Part shown: one piece after another, positions 31,811-40,800 of the stretch
Numbering within the stretch: the stretch's first letter is position 1
Layout: each line of letters opens with the position of its first letter
Origin: Streptomyces humi
GTDB taxonomy: Bacteria > Actinomycetota > Actinomycetes > Streptomycetales > Streptomycetaceae
Direction: 5' to 3'
Assembly (NCBI RefSeq): GCF_001005085.2
Contig: NZ_LBMU02000054.1
Coordinates: 1-41,761 of the forward strand
Length of the DNA: 41,761 nucleotides
Made by a program: the position numbers and the translations under genes
Notes under the pieces: generated by a model
Seen by the model: only the letters and a program-made list of their open reading frames with translations
Database searches by the model: none
Told to the model about the DNA's origin: nothing

Positions 31811-31854
31811 CGCGGGGCGTGGTTTCCCGGGCTCGCGGGGCGTGGTTTCCCGGG
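31811..31854. repeat. Duplicated 21-bp sequence upstream of the phosphatase gene
   Basis: The 21 bases beginning CGCGGGGCGTGGTTTCCCGG occur identically at 31811-31831 and 31834-31854, a 23-base spacing or roughly two helical turns. They lie in the 205-base gap between the AraC-type and phosphatase genes and could be paired operator sites. Confidence 0.65.
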
Positions 31855-31959
31855 AAGGGTGGGTCGTTCTGTCCGGGGAACCCGATATGCGGTACGGAAC
31901 GGAACTGACGCGTGGACGGGTGCCCCGCCCGAGCGGGCGGGTGATTCCTGGGAGGCGGC

Positions 31960-34110
31960 GTGAGCCGACGCGCGGCGCAGCACAGCGGCGCCACCGACTC
32001 GCTGGACGCGGCCCTCCTGCAAGTGGTCCAGGAGAGCGCGGCCTCCAGAGGGCTGCTCTACGTCCTGCCGCCCGGCGCGGACGCGCTCTGGCTGACCACG
32101 CTCACGGGTGCGCCGCGTGAGATGGCGGTGCCGTGGACCAGGGTCGGCCTGACCGACCGGGTGGCGGTGGCGGACGCGGTGCGCGACCGGCGGCTGGTGT
32201 GGGTCGGGGACATGGAGGAGATGGCGCGCCGCTACCCGCGTACGGCCCTCGTCCTGCCGTACGACTTCGCGCTGGCCGCCGCGCCCCTGCTCGCGCGGGA
32301 CGCACCCGTCGGCGGCCTGGTGCTGCTGTGGCCGGGGGCCCACCCGCCGCGGCTCGGCGCCGGCGAACGCACCGCCGTCGAGGCGGGCTGCCGTCGCCTC
32401 GGCGAACTGCTCGCGCGGGCGCCCGAGCAGCGCGTCCGGCCCGTCTCCCAGCCGCGCATCCTGCCGCACCCCTCGCGGACCCGGACGCCGCCCGCCGACG
32501 CCGGCGAACTGGCCGCGTTCATCGACCGGCTGCCCGGTGGGGCCTGCGCCCTGGACGGTACCGGCCGGTTCACGTTCGTCACACCCGAGGCGGCCCGGAT
32601 CCTCGGGGCGGACCCGGCCGACCTGCTCGGGGCCCCGCCCTGGGAGGCGCTGCCGTGGATGGACGTACCCGAGGTGGAGGACCGCTACCGCCGCGCCGTG
32701 ATGAGCGAACGGCCCACCTCCTTCACGGCGGTCCGGCCACCGGGCACCCTGCTCGTCTTCGAGCTCTACCCCGACCCGTGCGGGATCAGCGTCCGGATCA
32801 TCCGGGCCGGTCTCGGCGCCGACCCGCTGCCCGAGCCGCCCCACCCGGCGGCCGACCCGGCCGACGCCACCGCCGGGCCCGGCCGGGCGAGCCTCCTGTA
32901 CCACCTGATGCACCTGGCCGGGACCCTCACCGAGGCCGTCGGCGCGCAGGACGTCGTGAACCAGGCCGCCGACCAGCTGATGCCCGCGCTCGGCGCCACG
33001 GCGATGGCCCTCATGGCGCAGCGCGACGGCCGCCTGCTGATCCTGGGCCACCGCGGCTACGAGGCGGACCTGATGGACTACTTCGACGACCTGCCGCTCA
33101 CCGAGGACACGCCCGCCGTGCGGGTGCTGGAGACGGGCGCCGCGCAGTTCTTCACCAGCTTCGAGGAGCTCCGGGAGACCTACCCGCACGCCGTCCACCT
33201 GGACGGCAAGTCGTCCTGGGCGTTCCTGCCCCTCGTCGCCTCCGGCCGCGCCATCGGTTCCCTGGTCCTCGCCTACGACCGGCCCCAGCACTTCCCGCCC
33301 GCCGAACGGGCCGCGCTCACCGCGCTCGTGGGGCTGGTGGGGCAGGCCCTCGAACGCGGTCGTCTCTACGACACCCAGTACGCCGTGGCCCACCGGCTCC
33401 AGGGCGCCCTGCTGCCCCAGCGCCTGCCGTCCGTCCCGGGGCTGAGCGCGGCGGCCCGCTACCGACCGGCCGGCCACGGACTCGAGGTGGGCGGCGACTT
33501 CTACGACCTGATCCGGCTGGACGACGACCGGGCCGCCGCCGTGATCGGCGACGTCCAGGGGCACGACATCGACGCGGCGGCACTGATGGGTCAGGTCAGG
33601 ACCGCCGTGCACGGTCACGCGGCCACCGGCGCCGCTCCCGGCGAGGTACTGGGCACCACCAACCGGCTGCTCGGCGGCCTCGACCCCGACCGGTTCGCCA
33701 GCTGCCTGTACGCCCACCTGGACCTCGCCCGCCGGCAGATCTGCCTGGCCAGCGCCGGCCACCCGCCCGCCGTGCTCCGGCACCCGGACGGCCGTACCGA
33801 CGTCCTCCGTGTCCCCGCGGGCCTCCTGCTGGGCATCGAGCGGCAGGCCGACTACCCGGCCGTCCAGCACCGGCTGCCGGCCGGGTCGGTCCTCGTCCTC
33901 TACACGGACGGGCTCGTCGAGCGCCCCGGCCTCGATCCGGACGACGCGGTCGCCGCCCTCGCCCGGCTCGTCGCCCGTACGGACCCCACGGACCTCGACC
34001 GGATGGCCGACCGGCTCCTCGACCACGCGGGCGAACCGGCCGACGACGTGGCACTGCTCCTCATCCGCCTGGAACCGCCGGATGCCCCGGACGCCGGCGG
34101 CGCCGACTGA
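31960..34110 (+). CDS. GAF-PAS-GAF-PP2C (SpoIIE-type) serine phosphatase
   Basis: A 716-residue signalling phosphatase of the RsbU/SpoIIE class. Its parts are GAF (about 15-150), a Pro-rich linker, PAS (about 186-282, ALDGTGRFTFVTPEAARILG), GAF (about 310-465) and PP2C (about 477-707). The metal-binding residues are intact: GGDFYDLIRLDDD, VIGDVQGHDIDAA, ASAGHPPAVL and YTDGLVERPG. The family dephosphorylates STAS anti-anti-sigma factors to release sigma factors. The STAS gene at 37113 is a possible local substrate, and BldG a distant one. GTG 31960 follows GGGAGGCG. No histidine-kinase-like anti-sigma domain is fused, unlike many streptomycete relatives. Confidence 0.93.
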   Translation: MSRRAAQHSGATDSLDAALLQVVQESAASRGLLYVLPPGADALWLTTLTGAPREMAVPWTRVGLTDRVAVADAVRDRRLVWVGDMEEMARRYPRTALVLPYDFALAAAPLLARDAPVGGLVLLWPGAHPPRLGAGERTAVEAGCRRLGELLARAPEQRVRPVSQPRILPHPSRTRTPPADAGELAAFIDRLPGGACALDGTGRFTFVTPEAARILGADPADLLGAPPWEALPWMDVPEVEDRYRRAVMSERPTSFTAVRPPGTLLVFELYPDPCGISVRIIRAGLGADPLPEPPHPAADPADATAGPGRASLLYHLMHLAGTLTEAVGAQDVVNQAADQLMPALGATAMALMAQRDGRLLILGHRGYEADLMDYFDDLPLTEDTPAVRVLETGAAQFFTSFEELRETYPHAVHLDGKSSWAFLPLVASGRAIGSLVLAYDRPQHFPPAERAALTALVGLVGQALERGRLYDTQYAVAHRLQGALLPQRLPSVPGLSAAARYRPAGHGLEVGGDFYDLIRLDDDRAAAVIGDVQGHDIDAAALMGQVRTAVHGHAATGAAPGEVLGTTNRLLGGLDPDRFASCLYAHLDLARRQICLASAGHPPAVLRHPDGRTDVLRVPAGLLLGIERQADYPAVQHRLPAGSVLVLYTDGLVERPGLDPDDAVAALARLVARTDPTDLDRMADRLLDHAGEPADDVALLLIRLEPPDAPDAGGAD

Positions 34111-34174
34111 GCGGCGGCGCGCGCCCGGACCGCCGGACCGCCGCGCGCGGTTCGCGGGAGCCGGTGGACGCCGG

Positions 34175-34275
34175 CCGGGCGGGGTGGGAGGAGACGCCGG
34201 CCGGCCGGGGTGGGAGGAGACGCCGGTCGGTCGGGGTGGGCGGAGACGCCGGTCAGTCGGGGTGGGCGGAGGGTT
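34175..34275. repeat. 26-bp tandem repeat at the 3' end of the FUSC gene
   Basis: GGGGTGGGAGGAGACGCCGG or GGGGTGGGCGGAGACGCCGG begins at 34181, 34207 and 34233, and GGGGTGGGCGGAG at 34259, an exact 26-base period. The last unit covers the stop codon and final codons of the minus-strand FUSC gene; the others lie in the convergent gap. Confidence 0.85.
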
Positions 34276-35401
34276 CGGCGGCGTCCGGGCGGGCCCGTTC
34301 CAATGCCGTGAGGACGTGTCCTGAGGCGGCTCGGAGTGCTGCCTGTTCGGTGTCGAGAGCACCGGGGGAGGCGAGGTTCCCGAGGAGTTCCCGGTGGGCC
34401 CGGCGGGCGCGGTCGAGGCCGTCCGACGGGTCGGGCCCGGCACGGGACGTTCGGGGGTCGTCTGGGCCGCTCACCGCGAGGGCGGCGCCCCGCAGGAAGG
34501 CCAGCAGCGGGTCCAGGGCGTCCGGCGGCAGGGCGTCGGGGCGGGTCTCGATGTCCATGAGGGCGCGCATCAGGGCGAGCAGCCGGTCGGTGAGGTCGTA
34601 CCAGGCGGTGTCCGGGACGGCGGGCCGCGGCGGCGCCGTCCGCTCCGGATCCGTGTGGTGCCGCAGCCGCCGGAGGGGGTTGAGCCGGAGGCTCTCGTCG
34701 GACCAGCGGCGGGCCGTCCGGAGGTCGGTGAGGACGTCGCCGAGCCAGCGGGCCCGGTCGTCCCAGTCGTCCGGTGCGTCCGCCGCCTCGCGCGTCCCCA
34801 GGCGGTCCGCGGCGTCGGTGAGGAGCCGGGCGCTCTCGGCGGACAGCTGGCGGCGCAGCCGCCGGACCCGGCGGTCGTGGACCGGGGGCAGCACCAGAGC
34901 GTTGACGCACAGGCCGACGGCCGCCCCGAGGGCGGTCTCCAGCAGCCGGTGCGCGATGTCCATGGGCCCGTAGGAGCCGTAGGCGATGACGAACAGGGCG
35001 GCGGTGGGGGCGTAGAGACCCTGGGCGCCGAAGCGCGCGTACGTGCCCAGGAGGACGGTGGCGGGGAGGGCGAGCGCGAGCGCGGCCAGGGTGTCGCCGG
35101 TCACGACACCCGCGAGGGCGGCCAGCAGCGTGCCCAGCACCACCACCGTGAACTGCTGAAGGGCGGCGACCAGGGAGCGGTACACGGTGTCCTGGACGAG
35201 GAATAGAGCGGTCCACGGCGCGAGGAGGGCGAACGGGGCGTGCCACCACCAGCCGGCCAGCGCCCAGGCGAGGACCGCGGCGGCCGCCGCCTTCAGCGAC
35301 TGCACGGCGGTCTCCCGCTCCGGTCCCCGCTCGGTGACCGACCTGCGGACCGAGCGGCCGACCGTGCGCAGCTCGCCGAGGGCGAAGCCGACGAAACTCA
35401 T
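34253..35401 (-). CDS. FUSC-family (aromatic-acid-exporter-like) membrane protein
   Basis: A 382-residue protein. The first 170 residues hold about six hydrophobic helices (AAAAVLAWALAGWWWHAPFA, FTVVVLGTLLAALAGVVTG, ALALALPATVLLGTYARFG, and LLETALGAAVGLCVNALVLPP closing the set). A basic PVHDRRVRRLRRQL turn follows, then a long helical cytoplasmic domain. This matches half-size FUSC/ArAE proteins, proposed efflux carriers for aromatic acids, which would act as oligomers. ATG 35401 follows AGGAAGGGG closely; GTG 35416 is the alternative. The C-terminal codons lie in the 26-bp repeat. The gap to the decarboxylase gene upstream is 170 bases with no clear signal. Confidence 0.85.
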   Translation of the reverse strand: MSFVGFALGELRTVGRSVRRSVTERGPERETAVQSLKAAAAAVLAWALAGWWWHAPFALLAPWTALFLVQDTVYRSLVAALQQFTVVVLGTLLAALAGVVTGDTLAALALALPATVLLGTYARFGAQGLYAPTAALFVIAYGSYGPMDIAHRLLETALGAAVGLCVNALVLPPVHDRRVRRLRRQLSAESARLLTDAADRLGTREAADAPDDWDDRARWLGDVLTDLRTARRWSDESLRLNPLRRLRHHTDPERTAPPRPAVPDTAWYDLTDRLLALMRALMDIETRPDALPPDALDPLLAFLRGAALAVSGPDDPRTSRAGPDPSDGLDRARRAHRELLGNLASPGALDTEQAALRAASGHVLTALERARPDAAEPSAHPD

Positions 35402-35571
35402 GAACCCCTTCCTCACCGGTTGGCCGGGACGGTGCCGTGGACGAGCCGACCTGGCCCGTCGGAGGGCCGGGCGGATTCCTCGCGGGCGGGTGGACCCCGC
35501 CGGGGGCGGACGGACCGTCGTGGGTGGGTGGACTCACCGCACCCCGCCGACGGCGGCGACGGGCGGCCGCG

Positions 35572-37041
35572 TCACTCCGCCAGCACCCGGACGGTCTTCA
35601 GCCGGGGGTCGGCCGCGTCGGGGAGGTTCATGCCTGCCGCGACTCCGGTGGTCAGGTAGCGCAGGACCGGCTCGGTGAGACGCTCGCCGGGGAGCACGGC
35701 GGGAATGCCGGGCGGGTACGGCGTGATCATCTCGCCGGCCACCCGCCCCGCCGCGTGGTGCGCGGGCACGTCCTCGTGCGGCTCGAAGTAGGCGTCGCGG
35801 GGCAGGCGGGCCTGGGTCATCCGCAGCTCGGCCGGGGCGGGCACGTCGACGCGCGGCGCGCTCCGCAACGCGTCGGCGTGGTCGGCGAGGTCGCGCAGGG
35901 CGGTGAGCAGCCGGTCGGCGGTCTGCTCGTCGTCGGCGTGGGTGAGCTGGGCGCTGATCCGCCGGTGGTCGAAGAGGTGCATGTCGAGCCGGTGGTGCTC
36001 GCGCAGCCAGTCGGCGGCCCGGTAGCCCGTGGTACCCAGGGACTCGATGTCCATGACGACCGGCAGGGGATCGAAGGCGGCGGCGCGGCCGGGTCCGCAG
36101 AAGTCGTCGGCGTCGTTCACGTGGAAGCCGTCGATCTTCTCGATGTCGGCGCGGGTGCGGTCCGCGAGCCGTAGCGCGTCGTCGATGAGGCGGTGGCCGT
36201 GCTGGACCATCTGCCGGCGCCAGCCGTCGATCCCCGCGTACAGCAGGACATTGGGGCTGGTGGTGCCCAACAGGTCGGCGCGGGAGGCGAGTTCGGCGGG
36301 GTCGAGCAGATCGCCCTGGAGGTGGAACACCGAGCCCTGTTCCAGGCCGCTGCCCATCTTGTGGATGCTGGTCACGCAGACGTCGGCGCCCGCGTCCATC
36401 GCCCAGGAGGGCAGTGCGTCGTGGAAGGGCAGATGGGCGCCCCACGCCTCGTCGACGATCAGGGGTTTGCCCCGGCGGTGGCAGACCTCCGCGATGCCGC
36501 GCAGGTCGGCGGCGGTGCCGTACGGGGTGGGGCTGGTGACGAGGGCGCCGTCCGCCTCGGGGTGCTCGGTGAACGCCTTCTCGTAGGCGGCGGCCGACGG
36601 GGGGTGCGCGAGACGGCGTTCCGGGTCCCACTCGGGTTCGACCCAGACCGGTTCGACACCGGACAGGATGAGTCCGGCGATCACGGACTTGTGGGCGTCC
36701 CGGCCGACGATCAGGCCCCGGCCGTGACAGGTCACCGTGAGCATGGCCGCCTTGACGGACAGCGAACTGCCGCAGGTGGAGAAGAACGTGTGGTCCGCCC
36801 GCACGGCGTCGGCCATCAGCTCCTCGGCCCGCTCCAGCACCTCGCCCCGGGACAGCCGGTCGTCGAGCCCTCCGCTGGCCAGTACGTCACCCAGGTACAC
36901 GGCGTCGCCGAGAACCGCCCGCGCACGTGGGTCCGCGCCACGGGCCTGTTTGTGCCCCGGCGGGGAGAATCCCAGCTCGTCGGCGTCGTGGTAGCGGGCG
37001 AGGGCGTCCAGGACCGGTGCTTCGTCGTGGTTGTGACCCAT
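35572..37041 (-). CDS. PLP-dependent Orn/Lys/Arg decarboxylase-family protein
   Basis: A 489-residue fold-type I PLP enzyme of the SpeA/YaaO group. The N-terminus has FSPPGHKQARGAD. The cofactor region is STCGSSLSVKAAM (phosphate contact), then DEAWGAH (Asp to the pyridine nitrogen) and SIHKMGSG with Lys228 as the Schiff base. These residues are intact. The length fits the short Gram-positive class without the wing domain of the E. coli enzymes. It may decarboxylate arginine, lysine or ornithine to a polyamine precursor; sequence does not decide which. ATG 37041 has only a weak ribosome site. It is divergent from the STAS gene (71-base gap). Confidence 0.9.
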   Translation of the reverse strand: MGHNHDEAPVLDALARYHDADELGFSPPGHKQARGADPRARAVLGDAVYLGDVLASGGLDDRLSRGEVLERAEELMADAVRADHTFFSTCGSSLSVKAAMLTVTCHGRGLIVGRDAHKSVIAGLILSGVEPVWVEPEWDPERRLAHPPSAAAYEKAFTEHPEADGALVTSPTPYGTAADLRGIAEVCHRRGKPLIVDEAWGAHLPFHDALPSWAMDAGADVCVTSIHKMGSGLEQGSVFHLQGDLLDPAELASRADLLGTTSPNVLLYAGIDGWRRQMVQHGHRLIDDALRLADRTRADIEKIDGFHVNDADDFCGPGRAAAFDPLPVVMDIESLGTTGYRAADWLREHHRLDMHLFDHRRISAQLTHADDEQTADRLLTALRDLADHADALRSAPRVDVPAPAELRMTQARLPRDAYFEPHEDVPAHHAAGRVAGEMITPYPPGIPAVLPGERLTEPVLRYLTTGVAAGMNLPDAADPRLKTVRVLAE

Positions 37042-37112
37042 GGTTGCGGAGTTCCCAGGACGCCGGTCGCCATGCCGGTCGCCGTCCTGGGACGGCGCGG
37101 GATACTGGGGGT

Positions 37113-37487
37113 ATGAGGCACTCGGCCGGGAGTGACGACGACGGCTCCGTCCGGGGCGGCCCGGCAGGTTCGGGGCCGCCCGAGGTGGTGCAGTACGAGT
37201 TCCGCGGCGTCCCGGTCTTCGTGGCGCACGGCGACTACGACCCGGCCTCGATCACACCGCTCGCGGACGCCCTGCTGTCGGCTGCCGAGAAGTTCCCCAG
37301 GGTGGTGGTGGACGCCGCCGGCGTCGGCTTCGCGGATTCGACGTTCCTGAACCTGCTGATCAGCGTCCACCTGGCGACCGACCTGCGGGTGGTCGCGCCG
37401 CCCGCGCAGCTGCGGCGCCTGCTGGAACTCACCGGCTCCGACAAGGTCCTCAAGGTGCGGGCGGATCTGACGGACGCCACGTCGTGA
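37113..37487 (+). CDS. STAS-domain anti-anti-sigma-like protein
   Basis: A 124-residue protein with a disordered N-terminal 22 residues and one STAS domain. The phosphorylation-type serine is Ser76 in VGFADSTFLNLL, preceded by the usual VVVDAAG strand. It is shorter and more divergent than BldG (NLLISV replaces GLGVLV after the serine). ATG 37113 lies seven bases after GATACT, a good -10 box, so the message is probably leaderless. A PP2C phosphatase is encoded 3 kb upstream; the anti-sigma partner is not in the window. Confidence 0.87.
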   Translation: MRHSAGSDDDGSVRGGPAGSGPPEVVQYEFRGVPVFVAHGDYDPASITPLADALLSAAEKFPRVVVDAAGVGFADSTFLNLLISVHLATDLRVVAPPAQLRRLLELTGSDKVLKVRADLTDATS

Positions 37488-37554
37488 CCGGGCGCGACCG
37501 GGGGAGCGGTCGCCCGGGAATGCGGACCGGCCCCGACGGCGAGAAGCTGAGTCC

Positions 37555-37878
37555 ATGGTGCAGCGTTCCGCGTCCGTGGCCGCGCCCGGTGGGTCAGGGG
37601 GCCGCCGGGTCTGTCTCGACGGCCGGTTCCTGGGCACGGCGTACTCGCTGCGCGAGTTGACGCTGCTCCTGCGGGACGCCGGGCTCGTGCGCGGCGACGA
37701 ACTGGACGTGGCGGAGTCGGGCCTCATCGAGTGGTACGGCGGCGGTCCCGAGGTCTGGCCGCGCCAGGGCGGCGGGCCGGACTGCTGGGCGGTCCCCGGT
37801 GACACTCTGGTGAGGGGCTCGTTCCCACGGACGTCACGGACGTCACGGACGTCACGGACGGCTCTCGGCGGGAAGTGA
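37555..37878 (+). CDS. Small conserved hypothetical protein
   Basis: A 107-residue protein. The core RVCLDGRFLGTAYSLRELTL and LIEWYGGGPEVWP looks like a compact alpha/beta unit that I believe recurs in streptomycetes, without known function. The last 20 residues include TSRTSRTSRT, encoded by a 9-base tandem repeat. GTG 37558 is an alternative start one codon on. No ribosome site is obvious. It converges with the giant gene, only 13 bases from its stop. Confidence 0.65.
   Translation: MVQRSASVAAPGGSGGRRVCLDGRFLGTAYSLRELTLLLRDAGLVRGDELDVAESGLIEWYGGGPEVWPRQGGGPDCWAVPGDTLVRGSFPRTSRTSRTSRTALGGK
37827..37860. repeat. 9-bp tandem repeat (ACGGACGTC) in the 3' end of the hypothetical gene
   Basis: ACGGACGTC is repeated at 37827, 37836 and 37845 with a partial fourth unit. 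It is in frame and encodes Thr-Ser-Arg repeats, so copy changes alter the protein tail without a frameshift. Confidence 0.85.
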
Positions 37879-37891
37879 CGCGGGGCTCCGG

Positions 37892-40800
37892 TCAGGTGAT
37901 GGGACCGTGGTGGGCGCGCCAGTGGTTCACCTCGAAGGTGACCTGGCGGGTGCGGGGGCGGCCGTCGCCGGTGTCGAGACCCGTGGTGAGGGAGATGGTG
38001 AAGGCCTCGGGGTCGGTGGCCGAGCCACGGGCGTGCAGGAGGGCGGCCAGCCGGGCGCGCAGTTCGGCGCGGACCCGGGTGGCCATGGCGGTGGTGTTCC
38101 CCAGGTCCGGACGGGGCCCGGGGGCGTTGTCGTAGGCGGTCAGCTGCACGGTGGGCAGGGGGAGACCGTGGGCCTGGTTCCAGAGGCCGGTGCGGGCCAG
38201 GTGTTCGGCCAGGAAGTCCAGTTTGGAGCCCGCGGAGTCCGCCATGCCGCCCGACTCGTCGAACGGGATGAAGCGGTGCTCGGGCGCGGACTGGGCGTGC
38301 CCGTGCAGGACGACCAGGGTCAGGGGGTTCGCCTCGGCCGAGACGTGGTCGGACAGCAGCTCCGCGTGGGACTCGTGCATGGTCTCGCCGGGCCGCTTGC
38401 CGTACGAACGGAAGTACCACTGGGCCTTGCCGTCGATCATCGGGGCGGTGCCCTGCATCGCCGCGGCGGCCTGCCGCAGGGCGCGCTCCTGTTCCGCCTC
38501 GGGTGCCCGCCGGTCGCGGGCCTCCCTGGCCGTGACCAGCAGGTCGGCCACCCGGGCCCAGGACCTGAGGGTCTTCTGGCGCTCGGCGGGCGCGCCCACC
38601 CGTTCCGCGTACCTCGTACGCTCGTGCAGCGACGCGGCCAGTTCGCGCAGGTCGGCGGCGGAGCCGCGGAGGTTCGCGGCGACCCCCCGGTTCATCTCCG
38701 CGCGGGTCCTGCCGACCCGGGCGTGGTTCTCCAGGGTGAGCTGGGACCGGCCGTCCTCGCTGGCCAGCACGACCGACGCGAAGTGGTAGCCGAAGTGCGA
38801 GCCGTTGCTCGCGCCCGGCTTGGCGTAGTTGAACTCCAGGGTCGGCCTGCCGGACGCGTCCGCCGCGTTGATCGACTGGACCAGGTAGCCCTCGCCCACC
38901 TCGGCCCAGGCCCCCTCGTTGAACCCGGTCTCCCGGGCGGCCCGGGACAGCGCGTGCCGGCGCGGATCGTCCGCCCGCTCGTAGCTCAGCGCGCTGCCGT
39001 ACTCCCGGCCGGGCGTCGGCGAACCGCCCTGGCCGCCGACGGCCCGGGTGTCCCGGGCGAGCTGGGCGGCGGCCCACGCCGGACCGGTGGCCGCCGGGTC
39101 GGTCCCGCCGTCGGCGACCCGGGCGAGGGACTCGGCGAGCTGGTGGGTGCCGGTGACCTCCGCCGTGTCCAGGGCGCTGATCCGGCCGGTCGCCACCCGC
39201 CGCTGCGCCCGGAACACCACGTCCGAGGCCCTGACCTCGCCGGACACCATCTGCGCGAAGTCCCGGCAGGCCTCCTCCTCGGAGCGGCCCGAACGGGTCA
39301 GGAACCGCGGGGTGACCCGCAGGAGCGGTGGCCCGGCCTGCCCGTCGGGCCGGGGCAGGGTGAGGGAGACGGCGGGATCGGCGTCCAGCCGTACCTTGCT
39401 GCCGGCGGCCGCCAGTTTCGCGTTGGCCTCGGCCACGGCCCGCTCGGTGGCGTACGCGTGCTGGCTCAGGCCCTCGGCGTCGATGGCCAGGGTGCGGTCC
39501 CGTGACATGCGGACCGGCGGGTGGTCCCCCGCCCGCACCACGCCCAGCTCCTGGGTGGGCAGGAGCAGCGCGGGCGCGTCCGGGCCGGACCGGGCGGAGT
39601 GCACGGCCGTGATCCGGGTCGCGGGCAGCCGGTGGAAGAGCACCGCGTCGGCGTCGGCGGCCCGGACCGTGTACGCGTCGGTGACCAGGGGCTCTGGCCG
39701 CAGGTGGGCGAACTCGTCGCGGCCCGCCGCCGTGGTCGCGGCCCAGTGCGGGTCGGGACCGGACAGCTGGATCCGCTCGACCGTCGTTCCGTGCGTCCGG
39801 ACGGACGACAGCTCCAGGGCGCCGTCCGACGGCGTCCACACCCGGTTCCCGGTGGCCCGGAACACCGCCTCCGGGAGCCCGGCGGGGGCGTCCGCGAAAC
39901 CGCGCACGGCCAGGACGATGTCGGCGTCCCGCGGCCTGACCGGGTCGTCCGCCAGCAGCGCGGCGAAGTCCTCGGGGTCGGTCAGCCGGACCTTGCGGTT
40001 CGGGGTCTCCAGGGTGATGTGGCCCCGCGCGGCCCGCGCCAGGACGACATAGGCGTCGTCGGCCCAGGGCATCTCGTGCTGCTCCCGGCCCCCGTCCGCA
40101 CGGTGCACGTGGTACCGGCCGTGGTCGAAACGGGGCCGGCCGGGGCCGCGCCAGTTGCGTCCGCCGCCGTCCATCGCGGTGTCCTCGTGCCGTACGTCGC
40201 GGACCAGCTCCGCGACCTGGGCGGCGGAACGGCCGGCGAACGGCGCGGCGGCGGGCGGCCTGGCCGGGGGCGCCGGGTGCGAGTGCGAGGCCGCGGACGG
40301 GGACTGGTCCGGTGCCGGGTGCGAGGCCGCGGACGGGGCCTGGTCCGCTGTCGGGTGCGAGGCCGCGGACGGGACCTGGTCCGCTGTCGGGCGCGGGTCC
40401 GTCGCGAGGAGGGACTCGTGGGCGGCGGCCCGGGTCAGCCCCGGCGCGGGCACGGCCGGCTCCCCGTCCCCGGTGTACGGGAGGTCGCGCAGGACCGGGC
40501 CCGAGTCGGTGACCTCGGCGATGGCCCGCAGATACGTGTCGGGTACGTCGATGGTGTCGATGTCCGCCATGAGACCGGCCCGGTCGGTCTGCCGTGCCAG
40601 GCGGCGGAAGAGCGTCGTGGGGTCCTGGTAGCGGTCCGGCAGCCCCGCGTAGTGCAGCAGTTCGTGCAGGGCCCGCGCGTCGTCCCGGACGTCCTCGTGG
40701 CCGTCCGCGTGGCCGTCCAGCGGGAAGGAGAACTGGTCCCAGGCGCGGCCGGGTCGCTCGCCGCGGCTGATCTCGACGGCCTCCGGGTGGTCCGGGCGGT

